Origin: Spirochaetaceae bacterium
GTDB taxonomy: Bacteria; Spirochaetota; Spirochaetia; Sphaerochaetales; Sphaerochaetaceae
Direction of reading: 5' to 3'
Length of the DNA stretch: 8,506 nt
NCBI GenBank assembly: GCA_016649775.1
Contig: JAENWY010000093.1
Span: forward strand, 1-8,506
Positions 1 through 6,830 of this stretch are shown piece after piece (position 1 is the stretch's first letter; every line of letters starts with the position of its first letter). A program made the translations under genes and the position numbers. The notes under the pieces are model-generated. The model was not told where the DNA came from. It ran no database searches and saw nothing but the letters and a program-made list of their open reading frames with translations.

Positions 1-126
1 GATATGCTTTCTCTCGTAATTGATAGAATTAATACTATCAGTGAAGACTATATTGAAGACATTCTGATTCTCGATAATGAGATAATAGAAGATTATAAAA
101 AAGATTTAATCAACGCTTTAGAATAA
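1..126 (+). CDS. 3' end of an unidentified gene (partial)
   Basis: Frame 1 is open from the left edge to a TAA at 124-126, giving the last 41 residues of a protein that starts outside the window. The fragment is acidic and probably helical, with the stretch INTISEDYIEDILILDNEI followed by a Y-K-K-D-L tail. I cannot name it with confidence. The pattern of a helix, a short hydrophobic segment and an acidic turn near the C-terminus loosely recalls the end of TerB C-terminal-domain proteins, but this is an impression from 41 residues. The inverted repeat overlapping the stop codon supports this as a true gene end. It is separated from ileS by 255 bases, so it is probably a different transcription unit. 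Confidence 0.55.
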   Translation, partial: DMLSLVIDRINTISEDYIEDILILDNEIIEDYKKDLINALE

Positions 127-161
127 TAGTCTTTTAAAACAGTTCTTATTTATAGACTATT
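125..161 (+). terminator. possible hairpin terminator overlapping the stop of the upstream gene
   Basis: AATAGTCT at 125-132 pairs perfectly with AGACTATT at 154-161, an 8-bp stem around a 21-base loop. It begins inside the TAA stop codon. The sequence after it (TCATTC) is not a proper T tract, and the loop is large, so this is a weak terminator or an mRNA 3' end stabiliser at best. Confidence 0.35.
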
Positions 162-308
162 TCATTCAATTGAAAAGACAAATTCATTTAATTTAAAAGA
201 ATTAATATAATTATAAATTGGATTATTGACAATTTTGTATTATATTTAAACTTTGAATATTATTAAAAGTTTTTAGTATAGTCATAGTTGGAAATCACTT
301 TAATATTG

Positions 309-337
309 TTGTTATTAATTTAAATTTAGAATAATAT
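309..337 (+). promoter_or_regulatory. candidate promoter for the ileS operon
   Basis: TTGTTA at 309-314 and TAATAT at 332-337 are 17 bases apart, a 4/6 and 4/6 fit to the sigma-70 consensus. The 255-base gap between the upstream gene and ileS is so AT-rich that other pairs compete: TTGAAT at 253-258 with TATAGT at 277-282 (18-base spacer), and a perfect TATAAT at 206-211 without a good -35 box. A TTGACA at 226-231 has no fitting -10 box. No T-box specifier or antiterminator sequence is visible ahead of ileS. A 12-base AT dinucleotide run (356-367) sits directly before the ribosome-binding site. The real start site cannot be chosen from sequence. Confidence 0.3.
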
Positions 338-381
338 AACAGAAAAATGTTTTACATATATATATATCGAGGAGTCTGAAA

Positions 382-3300
382 ATGTTTCAGCCAGTAAATA
401 CTAAAATCGACTTTCCAAAAGCCGAAGAAGAAATAATGTCATTCTGGGATAAAGAAGACATCTTTTTAAAATCTATCGAACAACGACCTGCAGATAATGA
501 GTTTGTTTTTTATGATGGTCCTCCTTTCGCAACGGGATTACCACACTTTGGTCACTTAGTACCAGGTACAATTAAAGACGTAATTCCTCGTTATCATTCA
601 ATGAAAGGACAAAGAGTTTATAGAACTTTTGGTTGGGATTGTCATGGTCTACCAGTAGAATACGAAATGGAGAAAACCTTAGGAATTAGTGGACACAGTG
701 CAATTGAAGAATTTGGTGTTGCTAATTTTAATGATGAATGTAAATCAATTGTATTACGCTACACAAGCCAATGGAAAAGTACAATTAAAAGAATGGGCCG
801 TTGGGTTGATTTTGAAAATGGCTATAGAACCATGGACAAAAATTACATGGAATCCATTTGGTGGGTATTCAAGTCTTTATTTGATAAAGGATTAATCTAT
901 GAAGGCTATAATATATTACCATATAGTCCAAAATTAGCATGCCCTTTATCTAATTTTGAAGTTAACCTTGGTGGATACAAAGATGTAACAGACCAAGCAG
1001 TAACTGTTAGATTCTTAATGGATGGAACTACAGATACTTATTTCTTAGCTTGGACAACAACACCTTGGACTCTTCCATCTAACCTAGCGTTAGCTTTGGG
1101 TGCAGAAATTGATTATGTAAAAATTAAAGATGGTGATGAATATTACATTTTAGGGAAAGCTAGATTATCTCACTATTATAAAGATGAGAGTACATATGAA
1201 ATTGTTGAGGAATACAAAGGTAAAGATTTAGCAGGTATTGGCTATACTCCTTTATTCCCTTATTTTAAAAATTTAAAAGAAGAAAATGGTGCATTTATAA
1301 CTGTACTTGGTGACTATGTTACTACTGAAGATGGTTGTGGTATTGTTCATACTTCAAGTGGTTTTGGTGAAGATGACTACCTTGTATTAAAAGATACAGG
1401 AATTCCTGTTGTCTGCCCAATTGATGATGAGTGTCAATTCACAGAAGAAGTACCTGATTTTCAAGGTCGTTTTGTAAAAGATACAGATAGTGATATTATT
1501 AAAATGTTAAAAGAAAAGGGGCAACTTGTTAAGAGAGAAAACTTCTTACACCCATATCCTTTCTGTTACAGAACTAAATTACCATTAATCTATAGAGCAA
1601 TGACTTGCTGGTATGTTGACGTTCAAAAAATCAAGCAAATTATGATTGATTCAAATGAAGAAATAACATGGGTTCCCTCTCATTTAAAACATGGCCGTTT
1701 TGGTAAATGGTTAGAAGGTGCAAGAGATTGGGCTATATCTCGTAACCGTTTCTGGGGTAATCCAATTCCTATTTGGAAGTGTGATGGTTCAGAGCATATG
1801 GAAGTAATTGGTTCTTGTGCTGAATTAGAAGAAAAGAGTGGTGTTAAAGTTACTGATCTTCATAAACAATTTGTTGATGAGATTACTTGGCCAAGTCCTG
1901 ATGGACAGGGAACTATGAGAAGAATCTCTGATGTTCTTGACTGTTGGTTTGAATCTGGTTCAATGCCTTATGCACAACACCATTATCCTTTTGAAAATAA
2001 AGAATATCTAGAGAATAACTTCCCCGCTGACTTTATTTGTGAAGGATTAGATCAAACTCGTGGTTGGTTCTACACTTTAACTATTATTGCTGCAGGATTA
2101 TTTGAAAAACCTGCTTTCTACAATTGTGTTACAAATGGTATTGTATTAACAGCTGAAGGCAAAAAAATGAGTAAAAGTGAACGAAATTACACTGACCCAA
2201 TGGAAGTAATTAACCAGTATGGTGCAGATGCATTACGTTTTGCTTTAATGAACAGTAATGTTGTCCATGCTGATGATTTAAAATTCAGTGAAGACAGTGT
2301 TAAGGATTCTCTCAAAACTTTATTGTTACCATTGTGGAATGCTTATTCATTCTTTGTCACATATGCAAATATTGATAATTATTCTCCATCAACTACTAAT
2401 CTAAGTGATTTAGAAAATCCTCTTGATAAGTGGATTATATCTACTACTCAAGGTTTGATTAAAGAGGTTTCTGAGGCTCTTGATGCTTATGATATTCAAA
2501 CAGCTTCAGCTGCTTTAGTATCTTTTATTGATAACTTAAATAACTGGTATATCAGAAGAAGTAGAAGAAGATTCTGGAGATCAGAAAATGATGGTGCTAA
2601 GAAACAGGCTTATGATACATTATATTATGTATTAATGAATCTAGTTAAAGTTGCAGCTCCAATTGTTCCATTTATTACAGAACAAATATATACAAATTTA
2701 AAGACTGAAGATATGCCTTTATCAGTTCATTTAACAGATTATCCTGAATATGAGGAAGAATTAAGAGATTTAGAACTTGAGAAAAAGATGAGTTTAACAA
2801 TGAAAGCTATTGTTATGGGAAGATCCCTTAGAAGTAGCCATAATCTTAAAACTCGTCAACCTTTAGCAAAATTATTTCTAGTTGATAGAAATGAATATGA
2901 AAGAAATATTCTACAATCAATGACAACTATAATTGGTGAAGAACTCAATGTTAAAGAAGTATTAATTCAAGCTGATGAATCTAATTTAGTAAATTATAAT
3001 GCTAAAGCTAATTTTAAAGTTCTTGGTAAAAAACTTGGTAAGAACATGAAAGAAGTAGCTACAGAAATTATGAAATTTGATAGTGCTACTATTACTGATA
3101 TTCTTGAAGGAAAAGAAAAGAGTATTAAATATAGTGAAGGTACAATTGTTTTAACTGAAGATGATTTAGCTATTCAAAGAACTGAAATGGAAGATGTTAA
3201 AGCAATTAATGATGGTGAGTTAACAATTGGATTTGATACAAAATTGACTGTGGAATTAATTAATGAAGGAAGAGCTCGAGATATTATTAGAGCTATTCAA

Positions 3301-3510
3301 ACATTAAGAAAAACTATGGACTTTGATGTAGCTGATCACATTGAATTAACATATGATGGTAATTGTGATATTGATGCAGTATTTAAAACCTTTGAATCTT
3401 ACATTATGAGTGAAACTCTTTGTGATAATTTTGAAAAGGGAAAAGTTGATGCTGAAGATATTAGCATCGGTGAAGATTTAACTATTAAGCTTTCACTAAA
3501 ACAAATATAA
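382..3510 (+). CDS. ileS: isoleucyl-tRNA synthetase, type 2 (IleRS2)
   Basis: Cytoplasmic class Ia synthetase that attaches isoleucine to tRNA-Ile using ATP. The 1042-residue length is typical. The Rossmann fold carries the ATP-binding HxGH motif as HFGH (55-58) inside YDGPPFATGLPHFGH, and the second motif KMSKS at 595-599. The CP1 editing domain that hydrolyses Val-tRNA-Ile shows WTTTPWTLPSN (224-234) and GCGIVHTSSGFGEDDY (318-333), which contains the conserved editing aspartate; the usual Ala-Pro after HT is Ser-Ser here. WYIRRSRRRFW marks the anticodon-binding helical domain. GPPFATGLPH and the C-terminal part without an obvious cysteine-rich zinc site match the type-2, eukaryote-like branch, whose members tolerate mupirocin better than type 1. 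The motif is canonical HxGH, not the swapped form I recall from hyper-resistant IleRS2. The start follows GAGGAG (369-374) by 7 bases. First gene of an operon with the lipoprotein downstream. Confidence 0.97.
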   Translation: MFQPVNTKIDFPKAEEEIMSFWDKEDIFLKSIEQRPADNEFVFYDGPPFATGLPHFGHLVPGTIKDVIPRYHSMKGQRVYRTFGWDCHGLPVEYEMEKTLGISGHSAIEEFGVANFNDECKSIVLRYTSQWKSTIKRMGRWVDFENGYRTMDKNYMESIWWVFKSLFDKGLIYEGYNILPYSPKLACPLSNFEVNLGGYKDVTDQAVTVRFLMDGTTDTYFLAWTTTPWTLPSNLALALGAEIDYVKIKDGDEYYILGKARLSHYYKDESTYEIVEEYKGKDLAGIGYTPLFPYFKNLKEENGAFITVLGDYVTTEDGCGIVHTSSGFGEDDYLVLKDTGIPVVCPIDDECQFTEEVPDFQGRFVKDTDSDIIKMLKEKGQLVKRENFLHPYPFCYRTKLPLIYRAMTCWYVDVQKIKQIMIDSNEEITWVPSHLKHGRFGKWLEGARDWAISRNRFWGNPIPIWKCDGSEHMEVIGSCAELEEKSGVKVTDLHKQFVDEITWPSPDGQGTMRRISDVLDCWFESGSMPYAQHHYPFENKEYLENNFPADFICEGLDQTRGWFYTLTIIAAGLFEKPAFYNCVTNGIVLTAEGKKMSKSERNYTDPMEVINQYGADALRFALMNSNVVHADDLKFSEDSVKDSLKTLLLPLWNAYSFFVTYANIDNYSPSTTNLSDLENPLDKWIISTTQGLIKEVSEALDAYDIQTASAALVSFIDNLNNWYIRRSRRRFWRSENDGAKKQAYDTLYYVLMNLVKVAAPIVPFITEQIYTNLKTEDMPLSVHLTDYPEYEEELRDLELEKKMSLTMKAIVMGRSLRSSHNLKTRQPLAKLFLVDRNEYERNILQSMTTIIGEELNVKEVLIQADESNLVNYNAKANFKVLGKKLGKNMKEVATEIMKFDSATITDILEGKEKSIKYSEGTIVLTEDDLAIQRTEMEDVKAINDGELTIGFDTKLTVELINEGRARDIIRAIQTLRKTMDFDVADHIELTYDGNCDIDAVFKTFESYIMSETLCDNFEKGKVDAEDISIGEDLTIKLSLKQI

Positions 3511-3530
3511 ATAATTATTAGGAGAAACTA

Positions 3531-4409
3531 ATGAATAAAGCAGTAAGAAATATTATAGGTTCAACATTGTTGTTAGCCTCATTAATCAGTTGTACTACTA
3601 CAAAAGTAGTTTCTCCTATTGTTAATGTGGTTCCTCTTCAAAGCATTGCTAAGGAGGGGGATACCTTAGTAGTTGTCGATGCAACTAAAGAAAAAGCACT
3701 TGTATCTAAGTTAGTAGGAAATACTGTAGCAGATAGAGCTCAGAGAATTAGTGTTGAATTAACTCCAAAGAATGATGAATATCCTTTGACTTCATTTGAC
3801 GTAAATGCCGTTGTTGAGGGGGACTTTCCTTCATTCATTACTAGGATTGGTTTAGCCAATCTAAGTGGTGGTAAAATGATTCATACTGAAGCTTATAATT
3901 ATTATCCCTATAATGGGGCTCAGGTTGGACTAATTAATAATAATATGGTTGGTTTTTCAACTGATTCCTTTTCTTCTTTAACAACGAAAGTTATCTCAAA
4001 AGAATCCAGTATTGATAAATCAATAATACTAAAATTGTATGATGCAAATATTGGCCTTTATTCTGAAAAACCAGTAACCCTTTTAGAGTTAGATCTTGGT
4101 TTAACAAAAGAAATGTTAACACATATTGATAGCTTATTAATTCTTATTAATGAAGATAAAGATTGTGTTACAACTCTTAATGCTACTTTTGATTTAGATA
4201 CAAATTTATCAGCAGATTTATTATCGAAGATGTTTAAAATTGGCTATATATCTTATTTAAAGACAGAAAAAATTAAACCAGATTATAAAGTATTAAAAGT
4301 AATGTTTACACAAGAAGGTGACATTGTTAATATTAGCGAAATGCCAATGAGTGATAAAAAATTAAAAGGTTTAACAGATTCAATTACAAACAATAATTTA
4401 GGATTATAA
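3531..4409 (+). CDS. lipoprotein resembling Treponema TP0453 (inferred)
   Basis: 292-residue predicted lipoprotein. Residues 1-20 form a signal peptide (basic Lys3/Arg6, hydrophobic IIGSTLLLASL) ending in the lipobox LISC, with Cys21 as the lipidated residue. No further membrane helix is seen; the rest mixes beta-type stretches (GDTLVVVDA near 44-52, LLILIN near 203-208) with amphipathic helices. It starts 20 bases after ileS behind AGGAG (3520-3524). In T. pallidum, as I recall, ileS (TP0452) is also followed by a lipoprotein of almost the same length (287 aa), TP0453, which is attached to the inner face of the outer membrane and inserts amphipathic helices. From memory, both share an early G-D/A-x-hydrophobic strand, a later Y-Y region, and a C-terminal GD-hydrophobic-I segment followed by a final helix (here from Gly263). 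This is a remote-homology inference from synteny, length and pattern. A lipoprotein is well supported; the family is moderately so. Confidence 0.85.
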   Translation: MNKAVRNIIGSTLLLASLISCTTTKVVSPIVNVVPLQSIAKEGDTLVVVDATKEKALVSKLVGNTVADRAQRISVELTPKNDEYPLTSFDVNAVVEGDFPSFITRIGLANLSGGKMIHTEAYNYYPYNGAQVGLINNNMVGFSTDSFSSLTTKVISKESSIDKSIILKLYDANIGLYSEKPVTLLELDLGLTKEMLTHIDSLLILINEDKDCVTTLNATFDLDTNLSADLLSKMFKIGYISYLKTEKIKPDYKVLKVMFTQEGDIVNISEMPMSDKKLKGLTDSITNNNLGL

Positions 4410-4410
4410 A

Positions 4411-4593
4411 ATGTCAAAATATGATTTAAAATGCAACAAATGTAATAAGGTTTTTCATATAGAGCAACCAATGAGTAAGGATTTACCAACAGATTGCCCT
4501 AATTGTAATGTTAAAGGAGCTCTAAGACAAATATACCAAGCAACACCTATAATATTCAAAGGATCAGGTTTCTACTGTAAGGATGCCAAATAA
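4411..4593 (+). CDS. FmdB-family zinc-ribbon protein
   Basis: 60-residue protein with two CxxC knuckles, C8-x2-C11 and C29-x2-C32, which should bind one zinc ion. It begins with a Y-D-L-K-C variant of the family's Y-x-Y-x-C opening and ends with the family hallmark IIFKGSGFYCKD, preceded by a short linker ALRQIYQATP. FmdB-type proteins are small putative regulators (named from the formamidase gene cluster of Methylophilus); their biochemical role is poorly defined. It starts 1 base after the lipoprotein stop, with AGGA at 4400-4403 as ribosome-binding site 7 bases ahead, so the two are almost certainly co-transcribed and translationally coupled. Cys56 near the end is an extra cysteine. It is the last gene of the ileS operon, followed by a hairpin terminator. 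Confidence 0.9.
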   Translation: MSKYDLKCNKCNKVFHIEQPMSKDLPTDCPNCNVKGALRQIYQATPIIFKGSGFYCKDAK

Positions 4594-4615
4594 GAGTATT
4601 TTAAAATATAAATAA

Positions 4616-4650
4616 TAAAGCTATAAGGTAAAACTTGTAGCTTTAAATTT
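4616..4650 (+). terminator. hairpin terminator of the ileS operon, possibly bidirectional
   Basis: AAAGCTATAAG (4617-4627) pairs with CTTGTAGCTTT (4634-4644) around the 6-base loop GTAAAA, an 11-bp stem with one G-U pair, extended to 12 bp by T4616-A4645. It is followed by AAATTTATT on the plus strand. On the minus strand the stem is followed by ATTATTTATATTTT, so it could also stop transcripts of the convergent minus-strand operon. Confidence 0.7.
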
Positions 4651-4713
4651 ATTCAAAAGATTAAACTTCTATTATTTTGTTTTCTAAAACTGATATTATA
4701 AAATAATTATATC

Positions 4714-4742
4714 ATAACAATATGAATGTTATATTTTTTTTT
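4714..4742 (+). terminator. second terminator-like hairpin with a T9 run
   Basis: ATAACA (4714-4719) and TGTTAT (4727-4732) form a 6-bp stem with a 7-base loop, followed by A and nine Ts (4734-4742). The stem is weak and AT-rich but the T run is the longest in this gap. It could act as a backup terminator about 120 bases after the FmdB gene. The rest of 4594-4877 holds the stronger hairpin upstream, weak AT-rich inverted repeats (for example GATATT 4773-4778 with AATATC 4794-4799) and a short tandem repeat; no gene is seen there. Confidence 0.35.
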
Positions 4743-4848
4743 ATTATTTTGATATTAAAGCTATATTGAAACGATATTGTTTATTATTGTAATAATATCA
4801 AAAGAATGTATCTTTAATAATCTATTAATATAAATAATATATTCTTAT

Positions 4849-4879
4849 GATATAACTTTGATATAACTTTGATATAACT
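4849..4879. repeat. 11-bp tandem repeat, 2.8 copies
   Basis: GATATAACTTT occurs at 4849-4859 and again at 4860-4870, and a third copy (GATATAACT) at 4871-4879 runs into the TAG stop codon (minus strand, 4878-4880) of the TPR lipoprotein. The copies are identical. The array lies almost wholly in the 3' untranslated region of that gene, so changes in copy number would not alter the protein. Confidence 0.85.
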
Positions 4880-5516
4880 AAATACTGCCTTTATTATTGA
4901 CATTGTAGATTTTATCCCATTCAGAAGCATATTTTGATTTAAGCAATAGAGAATATTTTAAATTAGTTTTGTCTACAGTGCAAAGTGCAATTAGTGCTTC
5001 TTTATCATTGAAGTTATTCTCTAATAAATATATTGATTCTTTAACTATATAGTTTTTAATTTGATTATTGTTTTTGTAATCTATGGCAAGTAAAAAATTC
5101 AAATATTCTCTGTGATATGAACTTTCATGGGTTGCCACAGAAAGGATTTTTTGATAAAGCATTATTGCTTCTGTATTTTGATTTTCTATTTTTAATAGTC
5201 TTGCTTTTTCAATTTTAAACTTTAAATTACTTGGATAGAATCTTATAGCTTTATTTGAAAGGGCCAAAGCCTCTGAATTTTTATTAAGTTTGTTTAAAGT
5301 TATTATTTGATTATTTAAGGCAATTTCATTTGAACTATCAATAATTAAAACTTTTGAAAAAAGCTCTTCTGCTTTATTATATTCTCCCTCGTTAAAGGAA
5401 GAACTTGCTTCAATCAAATAATTATTTAATTCTGTATTATCTGCATCAGATACAGAAGAACATGAATTAAAAACTAGGGATGATACAATTAAAAATGATA
5501 GAAAAGCTTTTGACAT
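4878..5516 (-). CDS. TPR-repeat lipoprotein
   Basis: Predicted 212-residue lipoprotein. The signal peptide MSKAFLSFLIVSSLVFNSC ends in a lipobox FNSC with Cys19 as lipid attachment site. After a Ser/Asn/Asp-rich linker come about three tetratricopeptide repeats, roughly residues 33-66 (with FNEGEYNKAEELFSKVL, a near-textbook TPR helix pair), 67-100 and 100-133; the last 80 residues are helical but less repeat-like. TPR proteins are protein-protein adaptors, so this one is probably a periplasm-facing scaffold; its partner is unknown. The frame stays open upstream to a TTG at 5532-5534, which would add six residues and overlap upp by 17 bases. I prefer the ATG at 5514-5516, because it leaves a standard short n-region and lies 1 base after the upp stop (TAA-T-ATG). 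Neither start has a good Shine-Dalgarno sequence, so translation is probably coupled to upp. Confidence 0.85.
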   Translation of the reverse strand: MSKAFLSFLIVSSLVFNSCSSVSDADNTELNNYLIEASSSFNEGEYNKAEELFSKVLIIDSSNEIALNNQIITLNKLNKNSEALALSNKAIRFYPSNLKFKIEKARLLKIENQNTEAIMLYQKILSVATHESSYHREYLNFLLAIDYKNNNQIKNYIVKESIYLLENNFNDKEALIALCTVDKTNLKYSLLLKSKYASEWDKIYNVNNKGSI

Positions 5517-5517
5517 A

Positions 5518-6585
5518 TTATTTATTTTTACCAAGTACTGTTTCTTCTATTTCAACAACCTGATCTCTGTAAAGATTTGTAATATTTGTACCATAGTCTG
5601 CAAGTAATTGAATCATGTTTCTTGGTTTATCACCATCAACACCATTTAATCTATCTCCAGCATCTCCTAACCCTGGTAAAATGTAAGCTCTTTCATTTAA
5701 AACAGGATCCATCCATAATGTATGTACTTCAACATTAGGAACAGCTCTACAAATTCTTACAGCACCTTTGAAAGCACTTATAACGTTTATAAATTTAATT
5801 GATTTAGGTTTAATACCTTCTTTTTCTAAATATTGAACAATTGTAATTAATGAACCACCTGAGGCATTCATTGGATCTGCAAAAATTAAATCCTTGCCTT
5901 CTAATTCATCTAATTTAAAATATGATTTATTTAGATCTAAAATATAGTCCATGTTCATTTCTTTTTTAGAATCATCTCTTTTAATTTTAAATAAAGCAAA
6001 AGGTGTAATAAAGTTGTTTTTGCTATAATCTTGAATTTCTTTTGAAACAATCATTGAAGGAAGAAGAGCTCCTCGTAACATAACACACATTACGGTATTC
6101 TCGATTTTAATTCCTACATCTGGAATTCTATGAGCCGCGAAGTTTGTAACAGGAATATTTACAGGTGTTTGTAAAATAAGGGATCTTTTATTAGGTAATA
6201 CGGAATCACAATAAACATGAGAGAACATCATCTCATAAGCTCTTTGAATATAATATAAGAACTCCTCATGACCAGTTTTTGGGTCTCTCAATTTTGCAAT
6301 TAATCTTGAAGCCTGTCCATGATTTTCTTGAGATGTCTCAAAAGAATATACATGAATGTTTGGTTCTTTTTCACAAAATTTCTTAAGATAACGGCCAACA
6401 TCTGCGGCAGATTCAATAAGACCTTTTCTTGCTTGTTCTAATTCTATTTCATTGGTGGAATTACCCAAAGTTGTACAATGGGTTAACGAAGTTTGGTACT
6501 TGTTACCTACAGTTTCTATTGCTTTTTTGTCATCCTCATTAAGGAATCCGTCTAAGTCAGTTGCATGCAAAATGATTTTGTTCAT
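5518..6585 (-). CDS. upp: uracil phosphoribosyltransferase with N-terminal extension
   Basis: Converts uracil and PRPP to UMP and pyrophosphate in the cytoplasm (pyrimidine salvage). The C-terminal ~200 residues are a clear UPRT domain: VMLRGALLP (167-175) at the family's LRAG loop, the PRPP-binding loop DPMNASGGS (237-245, family form DPMLATGGS), and the uracil-binding segment YILPGLGDAGDR (301-312), with the preceding D-x-x-L-N-E-R-A typical of the family. At 355 residues it is about 145 longer than the usual ~208-residue enzyme. The N-terminal ~145 residues start MNKIILHATDLDGFLNEDD, are predicted mixed alpha/beta, and I do not recognise their fold; there is no signal peptide. The start follows AGGAG (6591-6595) by 5 bases, and the promoter is directly upstream, giving a very short leader. 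Pairs with the TPR lipoprotein gene downstream. The catalytic assignment is firm; the role of the extension is unknown. Confidence 0.93.
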   Translation of the reverse strand: MNKIILHATDLDGFLNEDDKKAIETVGNKYQTSLTHCTTLGNSTNEIELEQARKGLIESAADVGRYLKKFCEKEPNIHVYSFETSQENHGQASRLIAKLRDPKTGHEEFLYYIQRAYEMMFSHVYCDSVLPNKRSLILQTPVNIPVTNFAAHRIPDVGIKIENTVMCVMLRGALLPSMIVSKEIQDYSKNNFITPFALFKIKRDDSKKEMNMDYILDLNKSYFKLDELEGKDLIFADPMNASGGSLITIVQYLEKEGIKPKSIKFINVISAFKGAVRICRAVPNVEVHTLWMDPVLNERAYILPGLGDAGDRLNGVDGDKPRNMIQLLADYGTNITNLYRDQVVEIEETVLGKNK

Positions 6586-6603
6586 AGCTACTCCTGAGAA
6601 TTA

Positions 6604-6632
6604 ATAATATCTTATGCAATTTTTTTTGACAA
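6604..6632 (-). promoter_or_regulatory. sigma-70-type promoter of the upp operon
   Basis: Read on the minus strand, TTGTCA (6627-6632) and TATTAT (6604-6609) are separated by exactly 17 bases, each 5/6 to consensus. Transcription would start near 6597, just before the AGGAG at 6591-6595, so the leader is only about 12 bases. Confidence 0.65.
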
Positions 6633-6768
6633 CCTCGAATTTGCATTCATTTTTTAAATAATGTAAATAAAATTGAAAAAATTAGTAATTAATTGGAAAA
6701 ATACATTTAAATTCATTCATCTATGAAAAAATATAAACTAAATAAAAATTATTAGTTTCAAAATTTCT

Positions 6769-6798
6769 TTTACATCTATTGATATTAAATGGTATAAT
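6769..6798 (+). promoter_or_regulatory. extended -10 promoter of the ArsC-like gene
   Basis: TTTACA (6769-6774) and a perfect TATAAT (6793-6798) lie 18 bases apart, with TGG just before the -10 box giving an extended TGnTATAAT. The start site would fall near 6805, about 26 bases before the ATG. It is divergent from the upp promoter; the roughly 130 bases between the two promoters are plain AT-rich sequence in which I see no clear operator. Confidence 0.7.
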
Positions 6799-6830
6799 AT
6801 AAATATTGAAATTTACCAGGGAGAAAGCTT

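Noticed and set aside
127..381. T-box or other riboswitch in the ileS leader
   Set aside because: No T-box antiterminator sequence, specifier loop or terminator hairpin is present; the region is plain AT-rich DNA.
689..895. 68-codon plus-strand reading frame inside ileS
   Set aside because: It lies wholly within the strongly conserved ileS coding region in another frame and its translation has no recognisable features.
4283..4489. 68-codon minus-strand reading frame spanning the lipoprotein/FmdB junction
   Set aside because: Antisense to two well-supported genes; its hydrophobic look comes from reading AT-rich coding sequence backwards.
5517..5534. TTG at 5532-5534 as start of the TPR lipoprotein (218 residues)
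   Set aside because: It would overlap upp by 17 bases and has no better ribosome-binding site; the ATG at 5514-5516 gives a normal lipoprotein signal peptide and a 1-base gap.
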